Below are positions 1-5,064 of a stretch of 5,064 nt of DNA, piece by piece (within the stretch, counting starts at the first letter, position 1; the number at the start of each line of letters is the position of its first letter). The stretch lies in the NCBI GenBank assembly GCA_003663055.1, contig QMZF01000109.1, positions 1 through 5,064 of the forward strand, read 5' to 3'. A program made the translations under genes and the position numbers. Source of the stretch: Archaeoglobales archaeon (lineage in GTDB: Archaea; Halobacteriota; Archaeoglobi; Archaeoglobales; Archaeoglobaceae). Under the pieces are notes generated by a model, which saw nothing but the letters and a program-made list of their open reading frames with translations, was not told the DNA's origin and ran no database searches.

Positions 1-987
1 CTACTTCATAGGGATGAACTCATCCAGCGGATTGAGCACTACGTGGAAAGCGGGGCAGATATCGTAGATATAGGTATTCCTCTGGAGTGCGATGTTGATA
101 GCGCTGTTAAGGCCGTAAAGATCGCTCTAGACTGCTGCAGTGCTGTTAGTGTCGATACTTTCAACGAGAGGATCATAGAGGAGTGCGTTAAGGCTGGCGT
201 GCACATGGTGATGAGCGTAGGCAGAGAAAACGTAAAAGCGCTGGAGAAGATTAGAGATGCAGCCATCGTTGTTGTTGAAAGAGATGTTGGAGAACTCATG
301 AAGCTTGTAGAGCTTGCAAAGAAGTACACGGAGAAGGTAATAGCAGACTGCATCCTCGATGCCCCCCTCAAGACAGCAGAATCCATTATGAGGTACATGC
401 GTTTCAGGCAGCTTGATACTGAAACCCCCCTCCTGTTCGGTGTGGGGAATGTGACAGAGTTAAGCGATGCGGATTCAATTGGAATGAACGCTTTGCTCGC
501 GTTCATGGCTGAGGAAATTGGGGTTGATCTGCTGTTCACAACGGAAGCGAGCCCGAAAACGAGGGGCAGCATTAAAGAGTTAAGGGTTGCGAGCTACATG
601 GCTAAAGCAGCGAAACTTCGCAAGACTCCACCTAAAGACCTCGGTTTCAGTCTTCTTGCCTTGAAAGAGAAGGTAATCTACGAAACGTGCAGACCTGAGA
701 ATGCTATTAAAGCAAAACCCGGGGAATTTGTCAGGGATCCGAAGGGGGACTTCAGAATATGGGTTTATGGCAACAGGGTTGTTTGCAGCCACGAAAAGCT
801 GACGGTCGTTGGAGATGCCAAAAGCGTAGCCGATACGGTAATAGCGAAAGGTCTAGTCTCACGCCTCGACCACGCAGCGTACTTAGGAAGGGAGCTAAAA
901 AAAGCAGAGATTGCAGCAAAGCTCGGCAAGAACTACGTGCAGGATGCTGAACTGAACTTTGGGATTTATTCGGGGAAAGTTGTTTAA
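1..987 (+). CDS. Dihydropteroate synthase-like protein with DUF4346 C-terminal domain (5' end cut by window)
   Basis: The reading frame is open from the first base, so the gene starts outside the window; 328 residues are visible. Residues 1 to about 205 look like the second half of a pterin-binding TIM barrel: a GADIVDIG strand, a SVDTF strand (50-54) and GVGNVTEL (147-154) followed by DADSIGMNALL. After PPKDLG (210-215) comes a domain of about 110 residues containing HAAYLGRELKKAE (291-303) and YVQD (312-315), which I recognise as DUF4346. This order matches the archaeal 'dihydropteroate synthase-related protein' family (TIGR00284, as I recall it, about 500 residues), so roughly a third is missing at the N terminus. 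The family is tied to pterin (folate or methanopterin) chemistry, by condensation or methyl transfer; the exact reaction is not settled here. GTG at 43 is an internal codon, not the start. The stop is only 15 bases from the convergent gene on the other strand. Family call strong, reaction uncertain. Confidence 0.9.
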   Translation, partial: LLHRDELIQRIEHYVESGADIVDIGIPLECDVDSAVKAVKIALDCCSAVSVDTFNERIIEECVKAGVHMVMSVGRENVKALEKIRDAAIVVVERDVGELMKLVELAKKYTEKVIADCILDAPLKTAESIMRYMRFRQLDTETPLLFGVGNVTELSDADSIGMNALLAFMAEEIGVDLLFTTEASPKTRGSIKELRVASYMAKAAKLRKTPPKDLGFSLLALKEKVIYETCRPENAIKAKPGEFVRDPKGDFRIWVYGNRVVCSHEKLTVVGDAKSVADTVIAKGLVSRLDHAAYLGRELKKAEIAAKLGKNYVQDAELNFGIYSGKVV

Positions 988-1002
988 GAAAAGATAACTA
1001 CT

Positions 1003-1683
1003 TCAGCAACCCAAACCTTTGAAATGTTGTGGAAATATTTTACGTGAAAAAGATTTACTTTCTTTAAGTTTATTTAGAATTTCACTTTTTTGTGATTCGC
1101 TAAGAGTCTTCCAAGTTACTTTGGTATCTATTTTCTCATTCGGAGGATCAATTTTGCCAATATCGACAGCAGCTTTGACTAAATGATCCTCAATTCTATG
1201 TTTATCTGCTGGAATATCGTCTAATCCACTAATAATTAGGATAAAATCAAAGATTTTACTTCCAAGGCTACAGCTATATCTTCTTATTCGACTCTCGTCC
1301 TCAGCTAAACTAAATCTAATATTTAGATTGCGCAAGTTTCTTTCAATTTGTTCGTAGATGGTATCAATTCGATCATTCTCTTGATCCATTACCAATACAA
1401 TCTTGCTTATTTTGAGCTTGGAAATATAGGTAGGAAAATCGGTAAGCACGCTAATTCTCGTCTTTCCTTCCGGTTTAGTTATTCCTACAACTGCAATTCC
1501 ATTTAGATGATGACAAAAGATTGGTATAACGTTGTCGTCAACATCACCATTTCCCAACACTATAAAGGTATCAAAATCCACATCTTTTGTCTCAATGAGT
1601 TTATACCTTAGTTCTTTCGAGATTTTTGACACCTTCTTTGTTAGTTTTGTGGCGAATATTGAGGGCGTAGGCTTTAGTCTCAT
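1003..1683 (-). CDS. Small Toprim-like (DUF3226-type) protein, partner of the upstream ATPase
   Basis: This is a 226-residue soluble protein without signal peptide or membrane segment. It starts at ATG 1683, which overlaps the TGA of the ATPase gene by four bases (ATGA), so the two are probably translationally coupled. A purine-rich GGTGGGAG lies 11 to 18 bases upstream. Visible landmarks are a strand followed by GNGDVDDNVIPIF (44-56), a strand ending in D100 with Q-E-N-D following (100-104), and a late IEDHL (164-168). The order (acidic/glycine loop plus helix, strand with acidic cluster, IED-type motif) resembles compact Toprim-like proteins of the DUF3226 type that accompany OLD-like ATPases. 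In typical Toprim nucleases the first loop has a catalytic Glu before Gly; here the equivalent position appears to be Asn45, so metal-dependent cleavage may be altered or absent. The Toprim link is a fold-level inference from memory; a plain hypothetical protein is the alternative. Confidence 0.7.
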   Translation of the reverse strand: MRLKPTPSIFATKLTKKVSKISKELRYKLIETKDVDFDTFIVLGNGDVDDNVIPIFCHHLNGIAVVGITKPEGKTRISVLTDFPTYISKLKISKIVLVMDQENDRIDTIYEQIERNLRNLNIRFSLAEDESRIRRYSCSLGSKIFDFILIISGLDDIPADKHRIEDHLVKAAVDIGKIDPPNEKIDTKVTWKTLSESQKSEILNKLKESKSFSRKIFPQHFKGLGC

Positions 1684-2269
1684 AGCACAACTGCTCCCAC
1701 CATCCTTATATCTATTCCAGCTGATATCAAATTTTCTACATCTTCGATCGTCATTTTCTTTGCTTTAAGTATGCCGTTTTCTAAGGTTGTGACGTAGATC
1801 GTTGCATTTCTGTTAAATTCTGCCAATATCCTTACAGCTTCTAAGCTATGAGTCGTAACAACTACTTGAACTCCATTTTCCACAAGCTCTGAAAACCATT
1901 CCGCAATTCTTATCAGCATACGTGGATTCATGTGAGCTTCAACATCATCCCATAGAAGAATTCGTGGCTTTTTCAACTCGTAAAGAATTCTTGAGATTAT
2001 GTAAACTTGTGTTCCGGCTCCAAGATCTCCAAGCCTAATCCTACTACCATCCTTCTGTAATCCAAATATTGCAAGTTTTCCAGCTAAAAATGGCTCTATG
2101 GTTATGTTTGTATATTCCTCGTTCACTAAATGTGAGACGTCCTTCGCAACCTCCACTGGAATCCCGCAGTTTGCAATATACGCCCAATTGCTGTAGATAT
2201 ACCACTGAGCATAATCTACAAGCTCTGATGAGATTAGCAGGGATTCTGGCTTAGCAATTTTTCTCGATT
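1680..2269 (-). pseudogene. AAA/ABC-type ATPase, C-terminal part (signature, Walker B, H-loop), separated by frameshift
   Basis: This is the downstream half of a split ATPase gene. The frame is open on the minus strand from about 2269 to the TGA at 1680-1682. The first in-frame GTG is at 2156, but the frame upstream of it still reads as protein (ELVDYAQWYIYSNWAYIAN), so the true gene extends back to the frameshift. Motifs, numbered in the restored 353-residue protein from ATG 2740, are an ABC/SMC-like signature LGDLGAGTQ (237-245), Walker B ILLWDD with D265 and an Asp at the usual catalytic Glu position (266), EAH (268-270), and an H-loop TTHS with H298. WDDxEAH in place of DEPEAH is, as I recall, common in archaeal AAA_15/OLD-like ATPases, so it need not be a loss. 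Without the P-loop on the other fragment this half should not hydrolyse ATP. It overlaps the next gene by ATGA, so both belong to one transcript. Confidence 0.85.
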
Positions 2270-2740
2270 TTGTTCATTTGCAGCTTTTAAACCGGCTGAT
2301 GACAATCCAAGCCAACCAAAAGATTTGATCTTTGGTGTATTAAGTGTAAAATAACCACTGAAAATTTCTTTATTACTAACTAAAAATATATTATTACCAT
2401 GTTTTACGAATCTTAATTCTACATCATCCCATTGTATTGCTGCCTCCTCAGCTACATACTTGTAGAGCAAAAAAGCATAACCATCGCTATTAAGGGTTTT
2501 ATGCATCTCATGGATGAGTGATGCGGCTGTTAGGGCTTGAGTGTGAGCATGAGGTGATGTTAAATCCACTCTCTGTGGCATATACGGAACAAAGCGCAAA
2601 GGGTTAGGAGCTAAGAATAGTGCTTCAAGTATTGTTGTTTTTGCAGAGTTGTTTGAGCCTACAAGGATTGTTAAATCTCCCAGCTCGAGTTCTCCCTCCT
2701 TAACTCCACGGAAATTAATCAATTTCAATTTTTTAATCAT
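2234..2740 (-). pseudogene. AAA/ABC-type (OLD/AAA_15-like) ATPase, N-terminal part with P-loop, ending at a frameshift
   Basis: This is the upstream half of the split ATPase. It begins LKLINFRGVKEGELELGDLTILVG, the usual opening of SMC-like/AAA_15 ATPases, followed by a Walker A GSNNSAKT (28-35), where the canonical GxxxxGK[ST] has Ala instead of the last Gly. EALFLAPNP follows. I chose ATG 2740, not the GTG at 2749, because AGGTG at 2747-2751 is well placed as a Shine-Dalgarno sequence for that ATG and the GTG overlaps it. After residue 161 the frame leaves family-like sequence and stops at 2234 (TAA). Inserting one A in the A5 run (T5 at 2258-2262 on +) gives REKIAKPESLLISSELVDYA and joins this part to the C-terminal motifs. 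Restored length is about 353 residues, reasonable for a single-domain member without a large coiled coil. In known systems such ATPases act with a Toprim or nuclease partner; that role here is inference. Confidence 0.85.
2258..2262 (-). other. Frameshift site: A5 run (coding strand) splitting the ATPase
   Basis: On the minus strand the codons read CGA GAA AAA TTG and reach a TAA nine codons after the run. The family-like downstream frame resumes as ATT GCT AAG CCA immediately after the A run. One extra A, or a minus-one slip of the lysine tRNA from AAA to AAA, reconnects the frames exactly. A homopolymer sequencing or assembly error, a real mutation, or recoding are all possible. The surrounding bases do not form a canonical X-XXY-YYZ slippery heptamer, so recoding is the least likely. 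Confidence 0.8.
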
Positions 2741-2745
2741 TTTTT

Positions 2746-2751
2746 CCACCT
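2746..2751 (-). promoter_or_regulatory. Ribosome binding site of the ATPase gene
   Basis: The minus strand reads GAAGGTGGAAAAAATG. AGGTG matches the archaeal 16S 3' end and lies six bases before ATG 2740, which decides this start over the GTG at 2749 that lies within the binding site. Confidence 0.6.
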
Positions 2752-2777
2752 TCTACACACGATTTTAATTTTTGAAA

Positions 2778-2791
2778 CTATTTAAGTTTTC
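2778..2791 (-). promoter_or_regulatory. Likely BRE/TATA promoter of the ATPase-Toprim cassette
   Basis: On the minus strand, GAAAA (BRE-like) is followed directly by CTTAAATAG (TATA-like). The usual archaeal spacing of about 25 bases would place the transcript start near 2756, leaving a leader of about 15 bases that includes the Shine-Dalgarno sequence of ATG 2740. An inverted repeat lies just upstream at 2803-2820. This is a pattern match only. Confidence 0.5.
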
Positions 2792-2802
2792 TAGCGATGC
2801 TT

Positions 2803-2820
2803 GCAATTTATAGGAATTGC
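2803..2820. repeat. Inverted repeat next to the cassette promoter (possible operator)
   Basis: GCAATT and AATTGC (6 of 6 bases paired) flank a six-base spacer. On the minus strand the element ends about 11 bases before the BRE, a position used by archaeal activators or repressors. It also lies inside the short segment that resembles part of the ATPase gene (2171-2198), so it may be a by-product of that duplication. Confidence 0.4.
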
Positions 2821-2834
2821 TGTAGATGAAATTT

Positions 2835-2874
2835 TTGAAGTGCAAAGATGCTTTGCATCGGAGCGTCACTTCAA
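2835..2874. repeat. Hairpin-forming inverted repeat in the intergenic region
   Basis: The arms TTGAAGTG (2835-2842) and CACTTCAA (2867-2874) pair perfectly over eight bases. Inside them GATGC-TTT-GCATC (2847-2859) forms a second stem, or alternatively TGCAAAG-ATG-CTTTGCA (2841-2857). G/C content is higher here than in the flanks. It has no T-run, so it is not an obvious terminator. A structured RNA element, a protein-binding site or a mobile-element remnant are possible; none is supported further by the sequence. Confidence 0.45.
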
Positions 2875-2974
2875 GGATGATAAAGTTTTATTGAATCTGT
2901 CTTCTCCTGTTTAAGTGTCAAGAAAGTAAGGTAGCACAGCCAACTAGTAACTGCGTTAAAAGCTACGAAAGATT

Positions 2975-3310
2975 CTAAGAGAAAAATAATGTAGAATTAA
3001 AAATACTGGCGATCATTAAGATTAAGTCTGCTAATTTTTTGGTTATTATCTCATACGCGTAATCGAAACACACTTCCGTATCCTCTTTAGATGGACTTAT
3101 CCCTTCGTGCACAACCTTGTTTCTGATCTTTCTAAATTTCATCAGCTTAGAATATTCATCGTCTGAAATTTCTGAGATTAGATTGAATATCTCAATAACA
3201 CGGTCTGCTGTTTTATAAAGCAAAGGGTTTCTCAATTTATTCCTCCTCTTAGAAATCCTTCTATCATCTAGCATTTTATCCCATTGCGATTTTGAATTTT
3301 TCAGCGGCAA
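2975..3310 (-). CDS. Small HEPN-domain-like protein
   Basis: Up to 111 residues from TTG 3310; a start at ATG 3274 (99 residues) is equally possible and has a weak GGGAT five bases upstream, while TTG 3310 directly follows an in-frame stop and has no Shine-Dalgarno sequence. The core is helical: KTADRVIEIFNLISEI, then DDEYSKLMKFRKIRNKVVHEG, then a long helix DTEVCFDYAYEIITKKLADLIL. RNKVVH (63-68 from TTG) is the R-x4-H signature of HEPN domains, where Arg and His form an RNase site or a structural motif. Many HEPN proteins are toxins in HEPN-MNT pairs or effector domains of defence proteins. No nucleotidyltransferase partner is visible; the next gene on this strand is the ATPase, about 235 bases downstream. 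It could instead be the C-terminal remnant of a longer protein. HEPN call fairly good, activity and partner unknown. Confidence 0.65.
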   Translation of the reverse strand: MPLKNSKSQWDKMLDDRRISKRRNKLRNPLLYKTADRVIEIFNLISEISDDEYSKLMKFRKIRNKVVHEGISPSKEDTEVCFDYAYEIITKKLADLILMIASIFNSTLFFS

Positions 3311-3365
3311 TTATTATTCGAACATCGCAAAAGAAGTTAGCCTATTGGGCAGCATACACCGATTA

Positions 3366-3374
3366 TTTTAAATA
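3366..3374 (+). promoter_or_regulatory. TATA box of hisHF, spaced for a leaderless transcript
   Basis: TTTTAAATA lies so that a start about 26 bases after its centre falls at or next to ATG 3396. No Shine-Dalgarno sequence is present in the bases before the ATG (a C-rich CCCCCTTCG). Both facts point to a leaderless mRNA. The same A/T block read backwards (TATTTAAAA) could also serve the divergent HEPN-like gene. Confidence 0.55.
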
Positions 3375-3395
3375 CATATCGGGTATCCCCCTTCG

Positions 3396-4985
3396 ATGAT
3401 AACTCTGCTTGACTACGGGGCTGGAAACGTAAGAAGCGTTAGAAATGCCATAAGAAAATTGGGTTATTCTGTTAAGGATGTTTCCAAGCCGGAAGACATA
3501 ACAAATGCCAAGAAGTTGATTTTTCCTGGAGTGGGGAGCTTTGGCAGCGCAATGAAGATATTGGAAGAAGAAGGCTATGTGGAGCCGCTAGTAGACTACA
3601 TCAAGTCCGGGAGACCGTTTTTGGGAATATGTTTGGGTTTACAAACCTTATTTGAAGGAAGTGAGGAGTCTCCTAAAACTCCAGGTTTGGGAATTATAAA
3701 AGGTTACGTAAAAAGGTTTGACGACGAATCTTTATCCGTCCCGCACATTGGCTGGAATGACGTAAAGCTAAAGAAACGATCAATGCTGTTTTCTGGCTAT
3801 AAAGGAGAAAAGTTCTACTTTGTACATTCATACAGAGCTGTGCCAGATGAGAGCAATAAGGATTGGATCTTAGCAACTACGGATTACGGAGGGGAATTTA
3901 TAAGTGCGGTGCAAAAAGGAAATATCGTTGCGGTGCAATTCCATCCGGAAAAGAGTGGGAAAGCTGGCTTAAGGATTTTGAAGAACTTTCTTGAAGCAGA
4001 CAACCTTAACGAATATCGTTATCAGGGTATCCCTAAAAGCAAAAACAAAACAAAGCTTGCAAAGAGAATTATCGCGTGCTTAGACGTAAGAACAAACGAT
4101 GAAGGAGATTTGGTGGTTACAAAAGGCGATAAATACGATGTTAGGGAAAAGGGAAGGGTGAGGAATCTCGGAAAACCTGTTGAGTTGGCAAGAAGGTATT
4201 ATGAGGAGGGGGCAGATGAAATAGTGTTCTTAAACATTACAGGATTTCGAGACTTCCCGCTGAAAGATCAACCGATGCTAGAAGTCTTAAGATTAACATC
4301 AAAAAATGTGTTCGTACCATTAACAATTGGCGGAGGTATAAGGGATTACACGGATTCTGACGGAACGTACTACTCAGCTTTAGAGGTAGCTTCCGAATAC
4401 TTTAGATCGGGAGCAGACAAGGTTTCAATAGGCAGTGATGCTGTGTATGCCGTTGAAGAATACCTAAAGCACGGTAAAACTGGTGAGAGCTCGATCGAAC
4501 AGATATCTAGGGTGTACGGAAGTCAGGCTGTAGTTGTCTCAATAGATCCGAAGAGGGTTTACGTAGAATCGCCCGACGATACGGATCACAACGTTATAAA
4601 AACTGAAATTCCTGGCCCTAATGGCGAAGAGTACTGCTGGTTCCAGTGCACGGTTAAGGGTGGAAGGGAAGAAAGGGATGTAGATGCTCTGCAAGTAGCC
4701 ACGATATGTGAGAAGCTGGGGGCTGGAGAAATACTGCTGAACTGTATTGATAGAGATGGCACTAAGCTTGGTTACGATATTGAACTAATAAACCACGTAA
4801 AGAGTGCCGTTAGCATTCCAGTAATTGCTTCAAGCGGCGCTGGATGCGTTGAACACTTTTACGAGGTGTTTACTAAAACAGACGTTGAGGCTGCCTTAGC
4901 TGCTGGTATCTTCCACAGAGGGGAGGTTTCAATCCAAGAGGTTAAAGAATACTTAAAGAAGAGGGGGATTGAGGTTAGGCTTTAA
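3396..4985 (+). CDS. hisHF: Bifunctional imidazole glycerol phosphate synthase HisHF (glutaminase-cyclase fusion, eukaryote-like)
   Basis: This 529-residue cytosolic enzyme converts PRFAR and glutamine to imidazole glycerol phosphate, AICAR and glutamate, in histidine synthesis with a link to purines. Residues 1-200 are the HisH class I amidotransferase: DYGAGN (6-11), PGVG oxyanion strand (44-47), nucleophile C79 in GICLG, and H183 and E185 in FHPEKSG, so the triad is complete. After a linker of about 22 residues, HisF starts near [10 protein letters not shown] (222-231). Its catalytic acids are D230 and D384 (SIDPKRV), with phosphate-binding loops IGGGIR (311-316) and ASSGAG (478-483). The HisF half is about 308 residues against about 250 for ordinary HisF. 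Its extra segments ([20 protein letters not shown], near 232-251; [20 protein letters not shown], 406-425) are those of yeast HIS7-type enzymes, as I remember them. The frame is intact across the fusion. No other his gene is adjacent. Function call near certain. Confidence 0.97.
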   Translation: MITLLDYGAGNVRSVRNAIRKLGYSVKDVSKPEDITNAKKLIFPGVGSFGSAMKILEEEGYVEPLVDYIKSGRPFLGICLGLQTLFEGSEESPKTPGLGIIKGYVKRFDDESLSVPHIGWNDVKLKKRSMLFSGYKGEKFYFVHSYRAVPDESNKDWILATTDYGGEFISAVQKGNIVAVQFHPEKSGKAGLRILKNFLEADNLNEYRYQGIPKSKNKTKLAKRIIACLDVRTNDEGDLVVTKGDKYDVREKGRVRNLGKPVELARRYYEEGADEIVFLNITGFRDFPLKDQPMLEVLRLTSKNVFVPLTIGGGIRDYTDSDGTYYSALEVASEYFRSGADKVSIGSDAVYAVEEYLKHGKTGESSIEQISRVYGSQAVVVSIDPKRVYVESPDDTDHNVIKTEIPGPNGEEYCWFQCTVKGGREERDVDALQVATICEKLGAGEILLNCIDRDGTKLGYDIELINHVKSAVSIPVIASSGAGCVEHFYEVFTKTDVEAALAAGIFHRGEVSIQEVKEYLKKRGIEVRL

Positions 4986-5064
4986 AAATGGTTTATTAAA
5001 AATAAGGATTATTATAATTAATTTATTTAAAGACGTTTTTGACTGACAAGGACGTTAAATTTTC
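4986..5064. other. A/T-rich 3' flank of hisHF
   Basis: This is non-coding and strongly A/T-rich. A T5 run at 5036-5040 could act as an archaeal oligo-T terminator for hisHF. ATTTATTTAAAG at 5021-5032 could be a TATA box for a gene beyond the window. Both are weak pattern matches. Confidence 0.3.

Larger units (their letters stand above)
2752..2974. other. Intergenic interval between the HEPN-like gene and the ATPase
   Basis: No convincing gene lies here. It holds the cassette promoter and two inverted repeats described separately. Three overlapping open stretches of about 37 to 41 codons exist (plus strand 2801-2914; minus strand 2871-2996 and about 2767-2889), but none has a good start with a ribosome binding site. 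They contradict one another, so I treat them as chance or decayed remnants. No tRNA-like or clear C/D-box pattern was found. Confidence 0.5.

Noticed and set aside
39..572. A 177-codon open frame on the minus strand opposite the DHPS-like gene
   Set aside because: It is the antisense shadow of a clearly conserved coding frame; its translation is Ser/Thr-rich without recognisable domains and it has no promoter or binding site of its own.
1532..1768. A 78-codon plus-strand frame within the Toprim-like/ATPase junction
   Set aside because: It lies opposite two genes joined by an ATGA overlap and its translation is low-complexity hydrophobic/serine-rich, typical of an antisense shadow.
2820..2900. 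C/D-box small RNA, from GATGA-like and GGATGATA sequences
   Set aside because: The C box is imperfect and no matching CTGA D box lies at suitable spacing; the hairpin does not fit the usual C/D architecture.
2801..2914. A plus-strand 37-codon frame from TTG (reading LQFIGIAVDEIFEVQRCF...) and a nested 22-codon frame from ATG 2826
   Set aside because: Neither has a Shine-Dalgarno sequence, both cross the inverted repeats, and equally good frames exist on the other strand over the same bases, so coding is not supported.
988..3395. Target-site duplication or attachment sites bounding the accessory block
   Set aside because: Comparing 988-1010 with 3311-3395 by eye gave no convincing direct repeat, and there is no integrase, transposase or tRNA gene at either edge.
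4986..5064. Start of a CRISPR leader or repeat at the window end
   Set aside because: Only short GACGTT repeats are seen (5032-5037 and 5051-5056); there is no regular repeat-spacer unit in the bases available.

Overview
This window looks like part of an archaeal chromosome, probably from a thermophilic euryarchaeon and possibly near the Archaeoglobi. The evidence is a DHPS-like protein of a type I know mainly from archaea, TATA/BRE-like promoters, an apparently leaderless gene, heavy use of AGA/AGG for arginine, and tightly packed genes. The exact lineage cannot be fixed from this sequence alone.

Layout: (1) Positions 1-987 (+) hold the 3' two thirds of a dihydropteroate-synthase-like protein, a pterin-binding TIM barrel followed by a DUF4346-type C-terminal domain. 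(2) Positions 1003-2740 (-) hold a two-gene cassette: an AAA/ABC-type (OLD/AAA_15-like) P-loop ATPase followed, through a 4-base ATGA overlap, by a small Toprim-like/DUF3226-type protein. The ATPase is split by a one-base frameshift at a T5 (A5 on the coding strand) run at 2258-2262. It reads as one protein of about 353 residues if one base is restored. (3) Positions 2741-2974 are a non-coding interval with the likely cassette promoter, an inverted repeat next to it, a second hairpin, and a short imperfect copy of a stretch of the ATPase gene. (4) Positions 2975-3310 (-) hold a small HEPN-like protein with an R-x4-H motif. (5) Positions 3396-4985 (+) hold a bifunctional HisHF, a fusion of the glutaminase and cyclase halves of imidazole glycerol phosphate synthase. 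Its cyclase half carries the long insertions of eukaryotic HIS7 enzymes. (6) The last 79 bases are A/T-rich non-coding sequence.

The two outer (+) genes are metabolic: pterin/C1-related, and histidine/purine-linked. The (-) strand block between them (1003-3310) is A/T-richer by eye, carries nuclease- and ATPase-type families typical of defence or toxin modules, and includes a broken gene, so it reads as an accessory insertion. A HEPN + P-loop ATPase + Toprim-like combination suggests an anti-mobile-element or abortive-infection role, but this is inferred from family and order only. The eukaryote-like HisHF fusion in an archaeal context is the clearest oddity in the window.
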